Positions 24,650-33,762 are shown, numbered from the stretch's first letter. The stretch: 64,000 bases of DNA from Variovorax sp. RA8 (GCF_901827175.1 NZ_LR594663.1:310001-374000); one strand, 5' to 3'. Program-made: numbers and translations. The notes: generated by a model from the letters alone, not told the origin.

Positions 24650-25449
24650 GCGAGGGGCTCCGCTCGCCGCGGGATCGCATCCGGGGCGACCACGCGTTGG
24701 TGGAGCAGCTCGAACGCAGCCATCACCTCCAGGCTCGCCTCGCGCGCTGCAGTCCTCGGCAGGCGCCAGACGGGCACGCCCGAGGCGAGCGCCTCGGGAA
24801 TCGCTGATCGCGTCGAGATGCGTGCCGGGATGACGAACTCCGCGAAGCCCAGCGCAAGATGCTGGAGCGCGGCCTTCTGCCGCTGCGAATGGGCATTGAA
24901 GCGGTTCAGAAGAATGCCCCCCAGCCGAAGCCGAGGGTTGTAGCGTTTGCGAACACCGAAGATGGTCTTGAGCATGTCCGCCATTCCGTCGATGCTGTAC
25001 GCCTCCAGCTCAATCGGGCAGGCGACCGCGTCTGCGCCGATCAACGCCGCACTCATGCGCAGGCCCAATGCGGGAGGGGTGTCCACCACCACCGCATCGA
25101 AGCGCTGCACCGCCTCCAGCAGACAGCCGCGGAATGCAGGAATCACCTTGTCGGGTGGCCCAAGCTCGATCTCAGCCAGGTGCCTGCTGCCGGGCACCAG
25201 CACGATCCGCTGAGCGTCCTCCGTCGCGCCTGGGACTTGCGGCGCACGCGCCTGCGGGTGGAACAACTGGGCTGACTCGATGCCGGTCGCGAACCTCGCG
25301 AGCGACTTGGAACTGTTGGCCTGGGCATCGAGGTCGATCACGCACACGGACTGCTGCTGCAGGTCCGCCAGCCAGTAGGCGTAGAGGACCGCCAGCGTCG
25401 ACTTCCCGACGCCGCCCTTGTGGTTGCCGAAGACGATCACCTTGCCCAT
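24646..25449 (-). CDS. ParA/IncC-like partition ATPase
   Basis: The start is ATG 25449 with AAGGAG nine bases upstream; 267 residues. The deviant Walker A is VFGNHKGGVGKSTLAVLY (signature Lys K11 and K16), Walker A' is CVIDLDAQANSS, and Walker B is DAVVVDTPPALGLRM. It lacks the N-terminal helix-turn-helix of ParA from P1, matching the short IncC2/Soj type. ParA binds DNA non-specifically and, with ParB, positions the plasmid. The gene reads away from the T4SS operon; the 230-bp divergent region between them carries a palindrome. Confidence 0.92.
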   Translation of the reverse strand: MGKVIVFGNHKGGVGKSTLAVLYAYWLADLQQQSVCVIDLDAQANSSKSLARFATGIESAQLFHPQARAPQVPGATEDAQRIVLVPGSRHLAEIELGPPDKVIPAFRGCLLEAVQRFDAVVVDTPPALGLRMSAALIGADAVACPIELEAYSIDGMADMLKTIFGVRKRYNPRLRLGGILLNRFNAHSQRQKAALQHLALGFAEFVIPARISTRSAIPEALASGVPVWRLPRTAAREASLEVMAAFELLHQRVVAPDAIPRRAEPLA

Positions 25450-25625
25450 CCACTGCTCCTTGCCCGCAGCACCAGAGATATCACCACGATCCTGCCCGGT
25501 GCATGCCCGCAGGGTGCAATGGCTTTGCCGCGGTGCGCGCCGAGGTGCTATGTAACCGCAGGTCCACCATCCGGCCGACCGCTTCGCGACCTGATGCAGG
25601 GTATCCCGGCGAATCGCGGGCGCCA

Positions 25626-25641
25626 CTGTCAGGACTGACAG
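25626..25641. promoter_or_regulatory. Perfect 7-bp palindrome in the divergent parA / T4SS control region
   Basis: CTGTCAG and CTGACAG flank a GA dinucleotide, 39 bp before the first T4SS-side gene. Plasmid backbones of this type usually hold KorA/KorB-like repressor operators here. It does not match the RP4 KorB site, so the binder is unknown. Confidence 0.45.
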
Positions 25642-25679
25642 GCCAGCTCGATTGACCGCCGCCGCCGCCGAGGACGACA

Positions 25680-26210
25680 GTGCAAGCCATGTCAGCAAGC
25701 CGCCTCCATCGAAACACGCTCGGGCAAGGCAGCCGCAGCCCGGGCGTGTGGCTGGCGTGGTTGCTCGGCACCTGCGTCGCCGCGGCCGGACCCACCCAAG
25801 CGCAGGAGCCCCTGCGCAGGGTGGTCGCCCGGTCCGAGCAGCTGGCCCGAGACAACGACCGGATCCTGATCCTGCGCCAGGAGCTGGCAAGGTCACAAGC
25901 CCGGCTCCAGACACTCGCACGTCGCGAAACCGAGCGCTCGGCCGTCGCGCACGAGGATCTCGTCGACGACGTCGAGGAGCAGCGCCGACGAACCCTCGAA
26001 GATATCGCAGGACTCAGGCGCGAGCTGGCGTCGGCCTCGCGGGCCGCCGAACCGGCCCGGCGCCCCCGGCCTGCTGCACCGAACGTGCCCGCGCCCGCAC
26101 CGGCCTGGTGGGACGTGTACGGCAGAGCTCCAAGCCCCGCCCCGTCTGCGCCGCTTCGCGCCGGCCTCGCGCCGGAGACGGCGCAGCCTGTTTCAGGTCA
26201 AGTGGAGTAG
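25680..26210 (+). CDS. Secreted coiled-coil protein at the head of the virB operon
   Basis: The GTG at 25680 is taken because GAGG lies about six bases before it. The 176-residue protein has a signal peptide (GVWLAWLLGTCVAAAGPTQA, cleaved near QAQ). A coiled coil of about 90 residues (RVVARSEQLARDNDRILILR through DIAGLRRELAS) and a Pro/Ala-rich tail (PAAPNVPAPAPAWW) follow. It occupies the place where virB1 or trb leader genes usually lie but has no transglycosylase motif. A structural or chaperone role in the periplasm is possible, but the family is not recognised. Confidence 0.6.
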   Translation: MQAMSASRLHRNTLGQGSRSPGVWLAWLLGTCVAAAGPTQAQEPLRRVVARSEQLARDNDRILILRQELARSQARLQTLARRETERSAVAHEDLVDDVEEQRRRTLEDIAGLRRELASASRAAEPARRPRPAAPNVPAPAPAWWDVYGRAPSPAPSAPLRAGLAPETAQPVSGQVE

Positions 26211-26214
26211 CTCC

Positions 26215-26670
26215 ATGCACGTACGTACTCGTATCGATCTTCACGCAGGGGGCGGCGCGAAGCGCCTGCAATCCTTCCACTTCTGCGATTGCAGCAGCCA
26301 AGCCCGGACCCGGCCGCGCCACGCCTGGCACCGACGCGCCTGCCCTGACCGCGCCGGAGCGGTCCGGAGGCCGGTGCAATGGTCCCGCGGCCGCGAGCGC
26401 TGCAGGCTGTGGCTGGTCGCAGCGTCCGCCGCGCTCCTGCCAGCCCTTGCGGCAGCGGGAAGCCCGTTCGCCACCGGGGCCAACGCCACCCAGCAGCAGC
26501 TCGTGGCCATTCTCACGCCCATCGCGGCGGTCGCCGTGATGGTCTCGGGCGCAATGGCCTGGTTCGGGCGACTGAGCTGGTGGTGGATGGTGGCGGTCGT
26601 GATCGGTACCGTTCTGGTCTTCGGCGGCCCGCAGATCGTGTCCTGGATCCGGGGCCTGTTCGGCGTTTGA
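26215..26670 (+). CDS. virB2: VirB2-like major pilin
   Basis: The last 95 residues are a typical VirB2/TrbC prepilin: a signal region (CRLWLVAASAALLPALAAAGS), then the two hydrophobic helices QLVAILTPIAAVAVMVSGAM and WWWMVAVVIGTVLVFGGPQI, ending SWIRGLFGV. The pilin would be processed at the Ala-rich site and polymerised in the conjugative pilus. The N-terminal 53 residues of the longest version are Arg/His-rich and unlikely; GTG 26374 (GGAGG three bases upstream) is a possible real start. It is the first structural gene of the T4SS run. Confidence 0.8.
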   Translation: MHVRTRIDLHAGGGAKRLQSFHFCDCSSQARTRPRHAWHRRACPDRAGAVRRPVQWSRGRERCRLWLVAASAALLPALAAAGSPFATGANATQQQLVAILTPIAAVAVMVSGAMAWFGRLSWWWMVAVVIGTVLVFGGPQIVSWIRGLFGV

Positions 26671-26681
26671 GAGGCACGCAG

Positions 26682-27065
26682 ATGAACCGCAACCAGGGCA
26701 TCGTCGCCGACCCGCTCTTCGTCGGGATGACCCGGCCTTCGATGGTCTGGGGCGTCACGTACCCGGCCATGATGTTCAACATCGTCATCACCACCGAGTC
26801 GTTCATCGTCACGAAGAACCTCGCTTGGGTGCTGGCCTTCGTGCCGATTCACGGGCTGCTCCACCTGGTGTGCCTTTACGAGCCTCGCTTCTTCGATCTG
26901 CTGCGGCTCTGGGGTCGCACGCGGCTGCCCGCCTTGCTCGGCGGCAACCTTCGGCACTGGGGCGCCAGCTCGTACAGCCCGTTGGCGCTGGACTTGCCTG
27001 ACGCCAGGGGACGCCGGCGCGTGCGGACGGCGCGCGTGCGGACGGCGCCCGTGGCGGTGATCTGA
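26682..27065 (+). CDS. virB3: VirB3-like T4SS inner-membrane protein
   Basis: ATG 26682 gives 127 residues. VADPLFVGMTRPSMVWGVTY is the family hallmark, followed by paired hydrophobic helices (MMFNIVITTESFIV; LAWVLAFVPIHGLLHLVC) and YEPRFFDLL. VirB3 sits in the inner membrane with VirB4 at the base of the machine. The C-terminus ends in a short direct repeat (GTGCGGACGGCGC twice) that adds an Arg-rich tail. Confidence 0.88.
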   Translation: MNRNQGIVADPLFVGMTRPSMVWGVTYPAMMFNIVITTESFIVTKNLAWVLAFVPIHGLLHLVCLYEPRFFDLLRLWGRTRLPALLGGNLRHWGASSYSPLALDLPDARGRRRVRTARVRTAPVAVI

Positions 27066-27079
27066 GACGAGAGGACGCC

Positions 27080-29587
27080 ATGCAGCTGCTCTCCCGCGCC
27101 GAGAAGACGCTGCGCCGCGAGGTCGGCGCCGCCGCCATGATCCCGCTCACCGTGCACGTGGACCAGCACGTGGCCCGCACGCGCGCTGGCGACTACGTGC
27201 AGACCCTGCGGCTGGCCGGCGCGAGCTTCGAAAGCGCAGACGACGAGGACATCAACAGCTGGCACGAGCGCCTGAACGTCCTGCTGCGCAACATCGCGTC
27301 GCCCAACCTGGCACTTTGGACCCACGTGATCCGGCGCCGGGAGACCGGCTACCCCGCCGGCCGCACCATCCCCGGTTTCGCCGATGAAATCGAGCAGCGC
27401 TACCGCCGCAAGATGGCCGGCGAGCGGCTGATGGTCAACGAGCTGTACCTGTCGATCGTCTTTCGCCCACAGCCCACCCCGATCGGCAACGCCGCACTGC
27501 GCCTGCTCAGGCGCACGGACCCGGAAGGTGCGCAGACCGAGCTGCGCGATTCCCTCGATGCCTGCACCAAATTGCGCCAGGAGCTGCTCGCCGCGCTGGA
27601 GCGCTACGACCCCGAGGCACTGGGCGTCTACCGGCTGGAGGGAAAAGCCCTGCTCTTTTCCTCCCTGCTGGAATTTCATGGCCTGCTGGTCAACGGCGAA
27701 TGGCAGCGCATGCCGCTGCCGCGCTCGCCCCTGAACGAGGTCCTGGCCACCAGCCGCCCCTTCTTCGGCCAAGAAGCGATGGAGTACCGCACCGGCACCC
27801 AGACGCGCATCGGTGCATTCCTCGGCATCAAGGAGTACCCGACGCCCACGGCGCCGGGCATGTTCGGCGCGCTCCTCACCGCGCCCTTTCCTTTCGTGCT
27901 GACCCAGAGCTTCACCTTCCTGGCCAAGAGCACGGCCACCGACATGATGAGCCGGCAGCACCACAGGATGGCGGCCGCCGGAGATCTGGCGGTGTCCCAG
28001 GCCGCGGAGCTCGAGGACGCGCTGGACGACCTGATGAGCAACCGCTTCGTGGTCGGTGATCACCATTTCAGCCTTCAGGTGCTCGACGATGCCGGCGAGG
28101 CCGTTGCCGAGGTTGAAGGCCGGCGCCGCTTGAAGCAGCTCAACGACCACGTGGCACGCGCGCGCTACCTACTGGGCGACACCGGGATGGTGGTGGCGCG
28201 CGAGGACCTGGCGCTGGAGGCGGCCTTCTGGGCGCAGCTGCCGGGGAATTTTGGCTACCGCAGCCGCAAGGCCCCCATCACCAGTCGCAACTTCGCGGCC
28301 ATGTCCCCCTTCCACAATTTCCCGACGGGGCGGGCGGCGGGCAACTACTGGGGCAAGGCCCTGACGATGTTCATCACGCGCGCGGGCTCGCCCTACTACT
28401 TCTCGCTGCACGCGAGCGATCCACGCAGCCCGGACGGAGGCAGCCGCCGGGACGTCGGGCACATCACCGGTGTTGGGCCCGTCGGCACCGGCAAGACAAC
28501 CCTCCTGGGCTTCTGCATGCTGGCCATCTGCAACCGGATGGACGCGACCCAGGTCATCTTCGACAAGGACGAAGGGCTGCACATCCTGGTGCGCGCGCTG
28601 GGCGGCCGGTACCTCCCTCTCAAGAACGGGATTCCCACCGGCTGCAACCCCCTGCAGCTCGACGAGTCGATCGCCGACAACGTCGAGTTCATGCGGCACT
28701 GGCTGAGGCGCCTGGTGATGCGCACGCCGGGCGACACCCTGACCGTGCGCCAGGAAGACGACCTCGAACAGGCACTGCGCGGCACCCTGAAGCTCGATCT
28801 GTCCTTCAGGCGCTTGTCGCGCCTCGCCGCCTTTCTGGACATCACGGACCCCGAAGGAATGTACGCGCGCCTTCGTAAATGGTGCGCGTCGGAGCGCGGC
28901 GACTACGCCTGGGTCTTCGACAACGACCACGACGAAGTGGCACCCCTGCTTGCCCACCACTCCCTGGTCGGCTTCGATGTCACGGACTTCCTGGACAACG
29001 AGGTGGTCCGCGCACCACTCACCATGTACCTCTTCCACCTGGTCAACCGGATGGTGGATGGCCGCCCCCTGGTGTGCTGGATGGACGAGTTTGCCAAGCT
29101 CCTGAGTGACCCCGCCTTCGCGAAGTTCGCCAGGAACGGACTGGAGACCTGGCGCAAGAAGAACGCCAACATCGCCACGTTCACCCAGAGCACCAGCCAC
29201 GTGCTCGATTCCGGCATCGCGCGGGCGATCGTCGAGCAGACGCCGACGAAGATCCTGTTCCCGAATCCGGAGGCGGACTACGACGAGTACACCCAGGGCT
29301 TCAGCCTGACGGAGCGCGAGTTCGCGCTCATCAAGCAGGAACTCGAGCCCGGCTCGCGCCAGTTCCTGATCAAGCAGAACCATGTGAGCGTGGTGGCGCA
29401 ACTCGATCTCCAAGGTTTCGATGACGCCTTGCATGTCATCTCGGGGCGCACCAGCAACGTCCGCCTCATGCGCTATCTCATCGAAACGCATGGGCCGCAT
29501 CCCGATCAATGGCTGAGCCCCTTCCGGGCGGCCCTGGCCGGTCGCTCGCCAAGTTCAACTCTGCCCCAGGAGGTCTCCCATGCGTAG
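27080..29587 (+). CDS. virB4: VirB4-like T4SS ATPase
   Basis: The 835-residue protein is of family length. The N-domain (1-400) includes NELYLSIVFRPQP and QHHRMAAAGDLAVSQ. The ATPase domain has Walker A GVGPVGTGKTTLLGF (about residues 463-477), the typical VIFDKDEGLHILVRALGG, GCNPLQL and Walker B PLVCWMDEFAKLL (about 660). TQSTSHVLDSGIARAIVEQ and ILFPNPEAD complete the RecA-like core. VirB4 powers pilus assembly and substrate transfer. Its stop overlaps the next gene by 8 bp. Confidence 0.95.
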   Translation: MQLLSRAEKTLRREVGAAAMIPLTVHVDQHVARTRAGDYVQTLRLAGASFESADDEDINSWHERLNVLLRNIASPNLALWTHVIRRRETGYPAGRTIPGFADEIEQRYRRKMAGERLMVNELYLSIVFRPQPTPIGNAALRLLRRTDPEGAQTELRDSLDACTKLRQELLAALERYDPEALGVYRLEGKALLFSSLLEFHGLLVNGEWQRMPLPRSPLNEVLATSRPFFGQEAMEYRTGTQTRIGAFLGIKEYPTPTAPGMFGALLTAPFPFVLTQSFTFLAKSTATDMMSRQHHRMAAAGDLAVSQAAELEDALDDLMSNRFVVGDHHFSLQVLDDAGEAVAEVEGRRRLKQLNDHVARARYLLGDTGMVVAREDLALEAAFWAQLPGNFGYRSRKAPITSRNFAAMSPFHNFPTGRAAGNYWGKALTMFITRAGSPYYFSLHASDPRSPDGGSRRDVGHITGVGPVGTGKTTLLGFCMLAICNRMDATQVIFDKDEGLHILVRALGGRYLPLKNGIPTGCNPLQLDESIADNVEFMRHWLRRLVMRTPGDTLTVRQEDDLEQALRGTLKLDLSFRRLSRLAAFLDITDPEGMYARLRKWCASERGDYAWVFDNDHDEVAPLLAHHSLVGFDVTDFLDNEVVRAPLTMYLFHLVNRMVDGRPLVCWMDEFAKLLSDPAFAKFARNGLETWRKKNANIATFTQSTSHVLDSGIARAIVEQTPTKILFPNPEADYDEYTQGFSLTEREFALIKQELEPGSRQFLIKQNHVSVVAQLDLQGFDDALHVISGRTSNVRLMRYLIETHGPHPDQWLSPFRAALAGRSPSSTLPQEVSHA

Positions 29588-30314
29588 GCGCCTTCTCGCC
29601 TTCTTCCTAGCCACGGCGGCCTTCCTGGCGCCGCTGCACGCAAACGCCGGCATCCCGGTGATCGACATCACGGCCGTCGCGAATCTCATGCAGCAGGTCA
29701 TGTACTGGCAGCAGCAGATCTCGGCGATGCAGAGGCAGTACGACCAGCTCAGGCAGTCGAAGGACCAGCTGGCTCTGACCTATGGCGCCATGACGGGGAC
29801 CCGCGGCATGGAGCAGCTGCTCCCGACCTCGGACCAGGCGCGCAACTACCTGCCACCGAGCTACGGCGAACTGATGAACACGCTCAACGGCTCATCGGCG
29901 AGCTACACCGGGCTGGCCAGCCACGTGCAATCGATCATGAAGGCCAACAGTGTCCTCTCAGGCAGCCAGCTGGAGGCCCTGACCCCGGAGATGCGCCAGA
30001 TCGTCCAGCAAGGCCGGCAGTCCTCGGCCATGCTGAACGGATTGACCCAGAGCGCGTATCAGAACACCAGCCAGCGCTTCTCGGCGCTGCAGCAGCTGAT
30101 CAGCCGTATTGCCACGGCCCACGATCCCAAGGCGATCCAGGATCTGCAGGCAAGGATCCAGGCCGAGCAGAACATGCTCACCAATGAGCAGACGAAGCTG
30201 CAGAGCCTTTATCAGATGGCGCAAGCCGAGGAAGCTGCCCAGCAGCAGCGCTTCCGAGAGCGCGCTATCACTGACGTTGGTAGCGTTCGATCCATGTCAG
30301 CTGTGAGCTACTAG
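29580..30314 (+). CDS. virB5: VirB5-like minor pilin
   Basis: The 244-residue protein has a signal peptide (RRRLLAFFLATAAFLAPLHA, cleaved near ANAG) and the family opening IPVIDITAVANLMQQVMYWQ. Long amphipathic helices follow (QQQISAMQRQYDQLRQSKDQ; TAHDPKAIQDLQARIQAEQN), the three-helix bundle typical of VirB5/TrbJ proteins at the pilus tip. Placement between virB4 and virB6 is canonical. Confidence 0.9.
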   Translation: MRRRLLAFFLATAAFLAPLHANAGIPVIDITAVANLMQQVMYWQQQISAMQRQYDQLRQSKDQLALTYGAMTGTRGMEQLLPTSDQARNYLPPSYGELMNTLNGSSASYTGLASHVQSIMKANSVLSGSQLEALTPEMRQIVQQGRQSSAMLNGLTQSAYQNTSQRFSALQQLISRIATAHDPKAIQDLQARIQAEQNMLTNEQTKLQSLYQMAQAEEAAQQQRFRERAITDVGSVRSMSAVSY

Positions 30315-30332
30315 AACGCTGAAGAGAACAAG

Positions 30333-30575
30333 ATGATCAGAAGCCCGTGGACACTTTTTGCGCTGGGCGTCATCGTCGCCGTCTCGGGTGGAGGTGCTTA
30401 CTACTACGTCACTCATGCCGCGATCCACCAAAAAATGCCGTCGAGCGCGGCCGATTCTCTTCCCGTAGAGCCCTTCGCTCTGCAGGACGATGACGTAAGC
30501 CGTAAGACCTTGGAGAGCATTGGTAGCGTCAGGAAGCTGAAGCCCGTTCCGCTTCAGCCTGCTCCGCAGCGGTAG
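30333..30575 (+). CDS. Small inner-membrane protein between virB5 and virB6
   Basis: The 80-residue protein has one N-terminal helix (PWTLFALGVIVAVSGGGAYY) and a periplasmic tail rich in Pro and Lys. Entry-exclusion proteins (Eex/TrbK-like) are commonly encoded here, but no lipobox Cys is present, so the role is uncertain. The start has AAGAG upstream. Confidence 0.5.
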   Translation: MIRSPWTLFALGVIVAVSGGGAYYYVTHAAIHQKMPSSAADSLPVEPFALQDDDVSRKTLESIGSVRKLKPVPLQPAPQR

Positions 30576-30840
30576 GCGAAATGGGGGGCGCATGGGCTTC
30601 TTCGAGCAGTTCTTCACCTGGCTAAACGGGCAGTTAGCCACTTATGTGAGTGCGAATGCGTCACGGGTGGCATCTTCACTCGAGCCGGCAGCGGTAACGC
30701 TCGCAACCATTTACGTGATGATTTGGGGCTATCTCTCGCTTACTGGTCGGATCCAAGAACCCATCTGGGAGTGCGCTGCCCCCGGAAATTCGTAGAGCTT
30801 AGGTCTAGAGTCCGATCAACCCGAAATGGAGATCGGACCG

Positions 30841-31101
30841 ATGAAGAAGCGATACACCGAGGAACAGATCATTGGCTTCCTGCGTGAGGCCGATGCGGGC
30901 ATGCCGGTCAAGGAGCTGTGCAGGAAGCATGGCTTCAGCGAGCCGAGCTACTACGCCTGGAAGGCTAAGTTCGGTGGCATGAACGTCTCGGACGCGCAGC
31001 GCCTGAAGTCGCTGGAGGCAGAGAACACTAAGCTGAAGAAGCTGCTGGCCAACTCGATGCTCGAGATCGACGCCATGCGCGAGGTGCTCAAGGGAAAGTG
31101 A
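30841..31101 (+). CDS. IS3-family transposase OrfA
   Basis: ATG 30841 (MKKRYTEEQIIGFLREADAG, GGAGATCGG upstream) gives 86 residues. The helix-turn-helix is MPVKELCRKHGFSEPSYYAW and is followed by a leucine zipper (LKSLEAENTKLKKLLANSML). OrfA binds the terminal repeats. The stop overlaps the orfB start GTGA. Confidence 0.95.
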   Translation: MKKRYTEEQIIGFLREADAGMPVKELCRKHGFSEPSYYAWKAKFGGMNVSDAQRLKSLEAENTKLKKLLANSMLEIDAMREVLKGK

Positions 31102-31976
31102 AGGCCGTGGCGGCGCGGCGCGAGGTCGTGCGGCAGTTTCGGGGTCTGGGCCTGAGCGAACGCCGGGCCCTCAGGCTGGTGGGCATGAGTGCCAGCACGC
31201 TGCGCTACGAACCCCGCGACGACGGCAATGCGGCCTTGCGCGAGCGCCTGAAGGAGCTCGCGGGGCAGCACCGCCGCCACGGCTACCGCATGCTGCACAG
31301 CCGGCTGCAAATCGACGGTTGGGCCATCAACGTGAAGCGCACCTACCGGATCTATCGCGAAGAGGGCTTGATGGTGCGAAAGCGGCGGCGCAAGAAGCTG
31401 CCGGTGCCAGAGCGCCAGCCACTGGTACGCCCGACACAACCCAACGAGGTGTGGAGCATGGACTTTGTGTTTGATGAGCTGGCCAATGGCCGGCGGGTAA
31501 AGACGCTGACGGTGGTGGACGACTGTTCCAAGGAGTCGGTGCAGATCGTTGCCGACACATCGATCCCCGCGCTGTACGTGACGCGCGTGCTAGACCAGGC
31601 CAAGGCCGAGCGGGGCTTGCCCAAGGTGATCCGCACCGACAACGGCCCGGAGTTCGCCGGACGCACGATGCAGACCTGGGCGGCGAAGAACGGCGTGGAG
31701 CTGCGCTTCATCCAGCCCGGCAAGCCGGTGCAGAACGCCTACATCGAGAGCTTCAACAGCCGCTTCCGCGACGAGTGCCTGTCGCAGCACTGGTTTGCCA
31801 GCTTGAGCCACATGCGCAGCGTCATCGACAACTGGCGCGAGGACTACAACCATCGCCGGCCGCACAGTACCCTGGGGTACGTGCCGCCGGCCGTGTTCGC
31901 CGCGCGTTGCTGCCAGCTCGCTGGCAGCAACGCGCAAACAGTCGCATCAACTACGATGCAAACCCCTGGACTCTAG
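31098..31976 (+). CDS. IS3-family transposase OrfB (DDE integrase domain)
   Basis: GTG 31098 overlaps orfA. The 292-residue protein has an HTH_21-like N-part (RHGYRMLHSRLQIDGWAINV, then IYREEGLMVRKRRRKKLP) and an rve core with Asp in VWSMDFVFDEL, Asp in RTDNGPEF and Glu in NAYIESFNSRFRDECL, the full DDE triad, plus HRRPHSTLGYVPP. It is full length. As in related elements the fusion OrfAB may be produced by frameshifting at the overlap. Confidence 0.96.
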   Translation: MKAVAARREVVRQFRGLGLSERRALRLVGMSASTLRYEPRDDGNAALRERLKELAGQHRRHGYRMLHSRLQIDGWAINVKRTYRIYREEGLMVRKRRRKKLPVPERQPLVRPTQPNEVWSMDFVFDELANGRRVKTLTVVDDCSKESVQIVADTSIPALYVTRVLDQAKAERGLPKVIRTDNGPEFAGRTMQTWAAKNGVELRFIQPGKPVQNAYIESFNSRFRDECLSQHWFASLSHMRSVIDNWREDYNHRRPHSTLGYVPPAVFAARCCQLAGSNAQTVASTTMQTPGL

Positions 31977-32900
31977 ATCGAAGTGCTACGAATGCCGGGG
32001 GCAGCGCAGGAGGGCGTGAAGCGCATCCTTGTGCTCGGCATCGTGCTCGGCCTAGGCCTACGGCTCTGGACATACAACGATGTAGCCGTTGACACCTTCA
32101 CCCGTGGGCCTGACCAGCTCGCTGCTGCCGTTCTCGGATCGCCTAAAACAATATCGATGGTGGACCAGATCTGGATCGACGGGAACTTGGTCGCAGAGCA
32201 GTTGCTGAGCAAGGGGAGCGTCCTCAATGCGAACTTTGCCTACTATCTTGCAGGCTTCCTCGTCTACCTTCTAGTTGGCCTCACCGTTGTGCTGACAGCT
32301 TTCCTGTTAGCTCTGTCCAAGGTCGCCCTCGCCTTGATCCTGGCTTTGGGGCCGATGTTTATCGTGCTCCTATTGTTCGACGCCACCAAGCGCTTCTTCG
32401 AGGCGTGGGTAGCACAGCTCGCGAACTACGCCCTCGTGACCATCGTCGCAACTCTGGCGGCAGCCCTCCTGCTAAGCGTTCTCCGCTCGTATACAAACAA
32501 TGCTGTGTCGCTCGGCGGCGCGATCACCATTGCCGAAGGTGCCAGAGTTTGCATCGCCTCGGCACTAGTCTTTCTAGTAATGCGGCAAGTGATGTCGATC
32601 GCGGCAGGATTGGCAAGTGGGATAGCGCTGAGCTCGTTCAATGCAGTCAGCCGCCTCCTGAATTGGGCGACGAGTGGTGCCAAGCGCACCAGCTATGAGT
32701 TCAGCCGCGGCGTGCTCGACGGCCTGCGGCGAGAGCCCGGCGGTCGCTGGGATTCCTTCCGCCGCCTGGCGGGCAATCGCGTCGGCGCAGGCATGGCCTC
32801 TATTGGCCAGATCGGCCCGCCACGCCGCGGCGGCGCCGTGCTCCCAAGGGAGCACGTCACGTCGAACCACTCGCGCAATCTGTAGCAGCGGAGCGCCCGA

Positions 32901-33062
32901 ATGAAGCCCTCGTCCACGCTTTTCCTGCTGTCCCTCCTCTTGGCGGCGTGCGGCACCCGCCCGCCCAAGCCGCCGGAGTGCGAAGGGCCCCTCACACCGA
33001 TCAACGCCCCGGCCGGTGCTTTCAACTCAGGAGCGGCCCATGCGCCGGGACGCGGCTCTTGA
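32901..33062 (+). CDS. virB7: VirB7-like lipoprotein
   Basis: The 53-residue protein opens MKPSSTLFLLSLLLAAC, a lipoprotein signal with lipobox LAAC and acylation at C17, followed by GTRPPKPPEC. Small lipoproteins at this position stabilise VirB9 in the outer-membrane core complex. It overlaps the virB8 start by 23 bp. Confidence 0.75.
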   Translation: MKPSSTLFLLSLLLAACGTRPPKPPECEGPLTPINAPAGAFNSGAAHAPGRGS

Positions 33063-33762
33063 GAACTACCTGCTCGAGGCCCAGAGCTGGGAGCTTGATC
33101 GCGCGCGTCGCGCAGAGCGATCGGCCAAGGTCGCCTGGATCGTCGCCGCGGTGGCAGCTGTGATCGCAGTGCTCGCAGTCGCCGCCGTCAGTGGCCTCAC
33201 GCCGCTGAAGCAGCCCGTTCCATTTCTCATCCGCGTCGACAGCAGCAGCGGGATCGTGGACATCGTGCCCACCTATGAGGGCACCACCGACATCGAGCAG
33301 GTGGTGACGCGCAACTTGCTGCAGAACTACGTGATCGCGCGCGAACGCTATTTCTACGGCACTGCCGAAGCTGACTATGAGCTGGTCGCTTCCCAGAACT
33401 CACCGCGCCTCAACCAGGAGTGGGCGGCCCTGTGGGCCACCAACAATCCTGCTTCACCCCTGAACGTCTACAAGGACGGCACGTCCATCCGAACGCAGGT
33501 GCGCTCGGTCACCTTCCTCAAGCTGGATAGTGGCAAGGACAGCCTGGCCCAGGTGCGCTTCACCCGCTCGACGCGGCCCGGCGGCACCGGCGAAGATCAG
33601 GCGAGCCACTGGGTCTGCACGATCGAGTTTGCCTATGTGCAGCCATCGAAGGATGACAAGATGCGTTCGCTCAATCCGCTGGGCTTTCGCATCGTCGAGT
33701 ACCGCCGCGAGCCCGAGGTCGCCCCCTCAGGCCCCGCGGCACGCAGCCAGGATGCGCGATGA
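33040..33762 (+). CDS. virB8: VirB8-like T4SS scaffold protein
   Basis: ATG 33040 (AGGAG nine bases upstream) gives 240 residues. A cytoplasmic N-terminus, one helix (VAWIVAAVAAVIAVLAVAAV) and an NTF2-like periplasmic domain with the family blocks LIRVDSSSGIVDIVP, RNLLQNYVIARERYFYG and NPLGFRIVEYRREPE are present. VirB8 is a bitopic assembly factor. Its stop overlaps virB9 by ATGA. Confidence 0.93.
   Translation: MRRDAALENYLLEAQSWELDRARRAERSAKVAWIVAAVAAVIAVLAVAAVSGLTPLKQPVPFLIRVDSSSGIVDIVPTYEGTTDIEQVVTRNLLQNYVIARERYFYGTAEADYELVASQNSPRLNQEWAALWATNNPASPLNVYKDGTSIRTQVRSVTFLKLDSGKDSLAQVRFTRSTRPGGTGEDQASHWVCTIEFAYVQPSKDDKMRSLNPLGFRIVEYRREPEVAPSGPAARSQDAR

Larger units (their letters stand above)
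30772..32008 (+). mobile_element. Complete IS3-family element (IS407-like group), 1237 bp
   Basis: The 5' end TGCGCTGCCCCCGG.AATTCGTAG recurs as an imperfect inverted repeat at the 3' end (same 14 leading bases, then CATTCGTAGC). The element is flanked on both sides by GGAG, a 4-bp target duplication as made by IS407-group elements. It carries overlapping orfA and orfB, both intact, and therefore looks active. It inserted in virB6 in the same orientation. Confidence 0.93.
30592..32885 (+). pseudogene. virB6: VirB6-like T4SS protein, split by an IS3-family insertion
   Basis: The first 60 codons (MGFFEQFFTWLNGQLATYVS through GRIQEPIWE) end at 30771. The gene resumes at 32013 (GVKRILVLGIVLGLGLRLW) and runs 290 codons to 32885. 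Removing the IS and one copy of its 4-bp GGAG duplication joins the halves in one frame, giving a 350-residue polytopic protein with several membrane helices (FLVYLLVGLTVVLTAFLLAL, VALALILALGPMFIVLLLF), the VirB6 pattern. VirB6 forms the inner-membrane channel, so the disruption should block conjugation unless the element is excised or a paralogue exists. The remainder is undamaged, so the insertion is recent. Confidence 0.93.

Noticed and set aside
25680..26210. VirB1-type transglycosylase
   Set aside because: No catalytic Glu motif or lysozyme-like fold pattern; only a coiled coil with a Pro-rich tail.
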